Source: Desulfurobacterium atlanticum (lineage in GTDB: Bacteria > Aquificota > Aquificia > Desulfurobacteriales > Desulfurobacteriaceae). Taken from it: a DNA stretch of 64,000 nucleotides. Every line of letters starts with the position of its first letter. Position 1 is the first letter of the stretch. The notes beneath the pieces were generated by a model, which ran no database searches, was not told where the DNA came from, and worked only from the letters and a program-made list of their open reading frames with translations. Below are positions 60,215-64,000 of the stretch, piece by piece. The DNA lies in the NCBI RefSeq assembly GCF_900188395.1, contig NZ_FZOB01000001.1, positions 62,001 through 126,000 on the forward strand, given 5' to 3'. A program made the translations under genes and the position numbers.

Positions 60215-62335
60215 TTACTGGTTCTGGGCTTTTTCAGAAGAGTTGTCAGGATATTCAACTCTGTTGTGATAGATACCTGATAAAACTTTCTTAAACACTT
60301 TTTCTATAAGTGCTATCTCTTTAAGACTTAAACCGCTCTGATTCAGCTGACCGTCTTCAACATCTTCCATTATCAGTTTATGAACAAGTTTATCTATATC
60401 AACATCTTTTTTATCTCTTACTGATTTAACTGCCGCTTCTATAGTGTCTGCAAGCATAACTATCCCTGCTTCCTTAAATTGCGGTTTCGGTCCCGGGTAG
60501 CGGAAAACTTTCTCATCAATCTCTTTTTTCTGTTCTTTAGCTTTTGCGTAAAAATACTTCATAAGCTTTGTTCCGTGGTGCTGTTTTATGATGTCTATTA
60601 TGGGCTGCGGTAGGTTGTATTTTTTTCCCAGTTCCACTCCGTATTCAACATGGGATTTCAGGATTGCTGCACTTTTTTCAGGTGGTATGGTTTCGTGAAT
60701 GTTTATTCCGTTCTGCTGATTTTCCACAAAAGCCTGAGGATTTTTAAGCTTTCCTATATCGTGGAAGAGGCCTCCTGCTTTGGCAAGGAGAGAGTTTGCT
60801 CCTATTGTTTCAGCCGCTGCTTCTGCAAGGGTGCTTACCATTACAGAGTGGCTGTAAGTTCCAGGAGCTTTTAGAACAAGTTTTCTTAAAAGTGGATGGT
60901 TTAAGTTGATAAGTTCCATGTAAACCATATCTGTTGTAAATTTGAAGATGGAGCCAAAAAGCGGGAGAAGTCCTATAACTATGACAGAAGCTATTAACGA
61001 ACCAAGAATTGCAAGAATCGGATAGAAGATAAATTCTCTTTTAAATACAAGCCCGTTTGAGTATATAAGCAGAAGAATCTGGAAAACAGCTATTCCAAGG
61101 CCTGCAAGGAAACTGCTTTTGTAGATAACGTTTCTATCCTGATAACTTCTTGAGTCAAGACAGGAAAACACAGAGCCTGCAACAACAGGAATTATAAAAA
61201 AGTGCGGTTTTGACAAAATAAATGATGGAAGAATGGATACCGGGATTGAGTGGATAAAAGCAACTTTTTTGTTCAGGAAAAGAGAAACAAAAATCACAGA
61301 AGTTATTACGGGAATATATATCAATCCTTCCTTAACAGGTATGTTCATAGCTTCAGCCATAAGCTTTGCAAGAAATGTGAAAAATCTTATAAGGAAAACA
61401 TCAAGAGTTATCACAACGTATGAAAACGTTATGTTTTTAACATCTTTGGCTGCGGTAGGGCTTACGATGAAATAGAGACGGTAAACTATGTAAAACATTA
61501 TTAAAGATATGAGAAAAATGGAAATGTATCTGTTTGCCGTTTTGTTGCTGTCTTTTAGTTTTCTTATAGCGTTTATTTTCTGGACATCTTCTTCAGTAAG
61601 TCGGCTTCCTTTTTTTACTATCAGTTCTCCCTTCTTTATTTCATACAAAACAGGTTTTACCTGCTTTAAAATTCTCTCCCTTGCTTTGAAAGTAGCTTTT
61701 TCACTGTATTTAATGTTTGGAACGATAAGCGGTTCTATAAATGTGTATATCTCTTTACCCTTTTTCCTTCCGTAAAAGTTTCTCAGTTCTGCGGATATTC
61801 TTTTTTTAACTTTTGAAACGGTGTAAAAAGATGAGATATTTTTTTCTGTTGAGGTTGAAGTAAGCGGGTTTACAACTTTAACGGTTTTCCCTTTAAACTT
61901 TTCAAAAGTTTTATCATCAATTACGCCGACTGAGTAGTATCTTTCAAGAAGGTCTATTATAAATTCTGGTTTTACGCTGCTGCCGGTTTTATCTGTTGAG
62001 TTTTCTGCTTGGGATGTGTAAAACTTTTTAAGAACGGTTTCTTTGATTGAAGAAAACGCCTGAGGGTCAACTTTAAATACAGGTTTCAGCTGTTTTAAAG
62101 CGGTTTCAATCTTCTTTTCTGTAGCTTTTTTATCTTCAACAATAAGATTTGCCGGGGAGCGGATATCAACAGGAGATATCTCTTTAACTTTTAATTTTGG
62201 AATGCTGCCAAATCCTACGGGAAGCATGATAAAAGTGATAAAAGCTGAAAGCACCACCGCCAGTATAGGTAAACTGACTTTTTCTGTTAATTCTATTAGA
62301 AATTCTTTGATTCCCTTACTCTTCATTTTCCTCAT
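60215..62335 (-). CDS. 7TM-HD (HDIG) membrane phosphodiesterase, PgpH-like
   Basis: 706 residues. An N-terminal membrane helix, a ~240-residue extracytoplasmic 7TMR-HDED domain, about seven helices (roughly 270-480), then a cytoplasmic HD domain with G-G-L-F-H-D-I-G-K and H-H-G-T. PgpH-type relatives break down cyclic di-AMP. The ATG lies inside the phoH end (20-base overlap); a second ATG three codons later is also possible. The phoH-pgpH order is widely conserved, often with ybeY next, which is missing here. Confidence 0.92.
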   Translation of the reverse strand: MRKMKSKGIKEFLIELTEKVSLPILAVVLSAFITFIMLPVGFGSIPKLKVKEISPVDIRSPANLIVEDKKATEKKIETALKQLKPVFKVDPQAFSSIKETVLKKFYTSQAENSTDKTGSSVKPEFIIDLLERYYSVGVIDDKTFEKFKGKTVKVVNPLTSTSTEKNISSFYTVSKVKKRISAELRNFYGRKKGKEIYTFIEPLIVPNIKYSEKATFKARERILKQVKPVLYEIKKGELIVKKGSRLTEEDVQKINAIRKLKDSNKTANRYISIFLISLIMFYIVYRLYFIVSPTAAKDVKNITFSYVVITLDVFLIRFFTFLAKLMAEAMNIPVKEGLIYIPVITSVIFVSLFLNKKVAFIHSIPVSILPSFILSKPHFFIIPVVAGSVFSCLDSRSYQDRNVIYKSSFLAGLGIAVFQILLLIYSNGLVFKREFIFYPILAILGSLIASVIVIGLLPLFGSIFKFTTDMVYMELINLNHPLLRKLVLKAPGTYSHSVMVSTLAEAAAETIGANSLLAKAGGLFHDIGKLKNPQAFVENQQNGINIHETIPPEKSAAILKSHVEYGVELGKKYNLPQPIIDIIKQHHGTKLMKYFYAKAKEQKKEIDEKVFRYPGPKPQFKEAGIVMLADTIEAAVKSVRDKKDVDIDKLVHKLIMEDVEDGQLNQSGLSLKEIALIEKVFKKVLSGIYHNRVEYPDNSSEKAQNQ

Positions 62336-63257
62336 AAGCCTTTATGATTTCCTGAACAAGTTTATGTCTTACAACATCATCTCTTTTAAATTCAATAATC
62401 TCTATGCCGTCTATTTCTCTTAAAATCTTTGTTGCTTCAACAAGCCCAGAATCTCTCTTTTTCGGAAGATCAATCTGAGTTATATCTCCTGTTATCACAA
62501 CTTTTGAGTTAAATCCAAGACGTGTTAAAAACATTTTCATCTGTTCTCTTGTTGTGTTTTGAGCTTCATCAAGGATTATAAAAGCATCGTTTAAGGTTCT
62601 TCCCCGCATATAGGCAAGAGGGGCTATTTCAATAATGTTTCTTTCAATCAGAAGATTGACTTTGTCAGGTTCTATCATCTCAAAAAGGGCATCGTAAAGC
62701 GGTTTCAGATAAGGGTCTATCTTTTCCTGAAGAGTTCCCGGTAAAAAGCCGAGTTTTTCCCCGGCTTCAACGGCTGGTCTTGTAAGTATAAGTTTGTTCA
62801 CCTGCCCTTTCTTGAAAGCTGCGACTGCTGCTGCAACTGCAAGGTAAGTTTTTCCGGTTCCAGCAGGCCCAATTCCGAAAACAATTGTGTTCTTTCTAAT
62901 TGCGTTTATGTATTTTCTCTGAGTGGGTGTTTTTGCCGTTATCTTTTTTCCTCTGTATGTTGTAACTATCGTATCATCTTTAACAACAACAGAATCGGCA
63001 TCTCTTTCAAGCTGGTTGATATACATCTGAACATCGCTTTTTGAAAGGGAGTAGCCGGAGTGAAAGAGATCTTCAATATCTTTAAAGAATTTCTGCAGTT
63101 TAACTTCTTTATCTTTAGTTCCTTTAACTATTATGTCCGTTCCTCGTGAGCCGATATCAACGTTTAGAATTTTCGCTATCTTTTTAAGGTTTTCTTCACC
63201 GTGTCCTACAAGGGTGTAAAACTCTTCCGGTGTTAATTCAAGAGATATCTTTATCAA
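62316..63257 (-). CDS. phoH: PhoH-like ATPase
   Basis: About 313 residues if the TTG at 63257 is the start, after which I-K-I-S-L-E-L-T-P-E-E is the usual beginning; GGAGG lies 11 bases upstream. An ATG at 63356 in the same frame would add 33 residues without a ribosome site. G-I-G-P-A-G-T-G-K-T-Y-L-A-V is Walker A, I-I-L-D-E-A-Q-N-T-T Walker B, and I-T-G-D-I-T-Q-I-D-L sensor. An RNA-binding KH-like part precedes the ATPase. Role in RNA metabolism is likely. Confidence 0.93.
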   Translation of the reverse strand: MIKISLELTPEEFYTLVGHGEENLKKIAKILNVDIGSRGTDIIVKGTKDKEVKLQKFFKDIEDLFHSGYSLSKSDVQMYINQLERDADSVVVKDDTIVTTYRGKKITAKTPTQRKYINAIRKNTIVFGIGPAGTGKTYLAVAAAVAAFKKGQVNKLILTRPAVEAGEKLGFLPGTLQEKIDPYLKPLYDALFEMIEPDKVNLLIERNIIEIAPLAYMRGRTLNDAFIILDEAQNTTREQMKMFLTRLGFNSKVVITGDITQIDLPKKRDSGLVEATKILREIDGIEIIEFKRDDVVRHKLVQEIIKAYEENEE

Positions 63258-63391
63258 GCCTTTCTGTACCTCCGTAATTTTCTTTTGAGTAATGAAGATA
63301 GGAAATATAATTCTATTTGCAATAATACCACTTTCAGGATAGTTTTTACTTTTCATTCTATTAATTTTAAACGGATTAAACGGAGGCAGAA

Positions 63392-64000
63392 ATGGGTTTT
63401 AACTGTGGAATAGTGGGACTTCCAAATGTTGGAAAATCAACTCTTTTTAACGCACTGACAAACTCTGCGAAGGCAGCTGCTGCCAATTTTCCCTTTTGCA
63501 CCATTGAACCGAACGTAGGAGTGGTTGAAGTTCCAGATGAAAGATTGCAGAAAATAGCCGAAATAGTAAATCCTAAAAGAATAGTTCCCACAACTATAGA
63601 GTTTGTGGATATTGCAGGCCTTGTAAAAGGGGCAAGTAAAGGAGAAGGGCTTGGTAATCAGTTTTTGGGGAATATAAGAAGTGTTGATGCGATAGCTCAT
63701 GTTGTTAGATGTTTTGAAGATCCGAATGTTGTTCATGTTGACGGTGGTGTTAATCCAATTAGGGATATTGAAACCATAAATATGGAGCTGATTTTTAAAG
63801 ACCTTGAAACTGTTGAGAAGAGGCTTCAAAAGGTCTCAAAGCAGGCTAAGTCGGGAGATAAGGCTGCAAGAAAAGAAGTTGAAATTTTGACGAAGCTTAA
63901 AGAGATACTTGAAAACGGAGAAAGAATTTATCCGCATATGGAAGAGTTTGGAGAGGATGAGATAAAACTTGTGAAAGAGCTTGGGCTTCTCACGGCAAAG
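63392..64000 (+). CDS. ychF: Obg-like ATPase YchF (partial, 3' end outside the window)
   Basis: 203 codons are visible. [22 protein letters not shown] start, switch region [12 protein letters not shown]3 motif [11 protein letters not shown]. YchF/OLA1 binds the ribosome and prefers ATP over GTP. AGGAGG-type site (CGGAGG) before the ATG. The gene is divergent from phoH. Confidence 0.96.
   Translation, partial: MGFNCGIVGLPNVGKSTLFNALTNSAKAAAANFPFCTIEPNVGVVEVPDERLQKIAEIVNPKRIVPTTIEFVDIAGLVKGASKGEGLGNQFLGNIRSVDAIAHVVRCFEDPNVVHVDGGVNPIRDIETINMELIFKDLETVEKRLQKVSKQAKSGDKAARKEVEILTKLKEILENGERIYPHMEEFGEDEIKLVKELGLLTAK

Overview
The window is 64 kb of AT-rich, gene-dense chromosome. It probably comes from a thermophilic, Gram-negative, chemolithoautotrophic bacterium of the Aquificota, most likely close to Desulfurobacteriaceae (Thermovibrio/Desulfurobacterium type). 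This placement is an inference from the gene set. LpxC shows an outer membrane. Aconitase, a split class I fumarase beta subunit, AccB/AccC and a secreted beta-carbonic anhydrase suit a CO2-fixing, reductive-TCA type metabolism. A stand-alone archaeal-type riboflavin reductase, a single-domain KaiC-like ATPase and a Trm10-like SPOUT protein are typical of hyperthermophile-associated gene pools. SelB shows that selenocysteine is decoded. A 16S rRNA search would settle the affiliation; no rRNA or tRNA gene was seen in the window.

Layout. 1-2.8 kb: end of a probable c-type cytochrome gene, then a haem operon (hemH, protoporphyrinogen oxidase, small membrane protein) on the minus strand. 2.9-7.7 kb: a zinc-ribbon peptide, then pyk-topA-phosphoesterase-degenerate carbonic anhydrase as a tight minus operon. 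8-12.4 kb: periplasmic carbonic anhydrase, a FliK-like protein, cysteine synthase, a Trm10-like protein and a phosphoribosyltransferase. 12.4-16.4 kb: argJ-coaX facing groES-groEL, with a perfect CIRCE operator. 16.4-19.4 kb: two type IV pilin genes, one behind a sigma-54-type promoter with twin upstream dyads, then an rfbD-like gene and a NusG paralogue, with several copies of a dispersed palindromic repeat between them. 19.4-34 kb: aconitase, fumarase beta, lpxC, birA, an RsmJ-like methyltransferase, KaiC-like ATPase, metG, ribE, ppx, ugd, CDP-alcohol transferase, RibD-type reductase and an oligopeptide ABC permease pair. 33.6-34.7 kb: two adjacent genes that each join an N-terminal winged helix to a C-terminal Hfq domain. 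34.8-43.6 kb: efp-accB-accC and ftsY-degenerate phosphoesterase-gltB. 43.7-49.9 kb: thiE-alr-prmA-PHP-gpsA-selB, a compact plus-strand operon with overlapping junctions. 50-55.5 kb: rpsU, yqeY, mutS2, cutA, an ATC-hydrolase-like gene and comM.

55.6-59.9 kb is the accessory region. It has a remnant of an AAA+ ATPase, a MITE-like element lying next to a decayed CRISPR repeat, a 12-repeat CRISPR array, and on the minus strand a Card1/Can2-like CARF nuclease, cas1 and two different cas2 genes. No interference complex or cas6 is present. The repeat resembles type III repeats, so this looks like an adaptation plus ancillary-nuclease module working with effectors encoded elsewhere. 60-64 kb: DUF2905 protein, a 7TM-HD phosphodiesterase, PhoH and the start of ychF.

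The strongest candidates for something undescribed are the tandem winged-helix/Hfq fusion proteins. After them come the card1-cas1-cas2-cas2 module and the set of apparent pseudoenzymes (a carbonic anhydrase and a phosphoesterase without their metal ligands).
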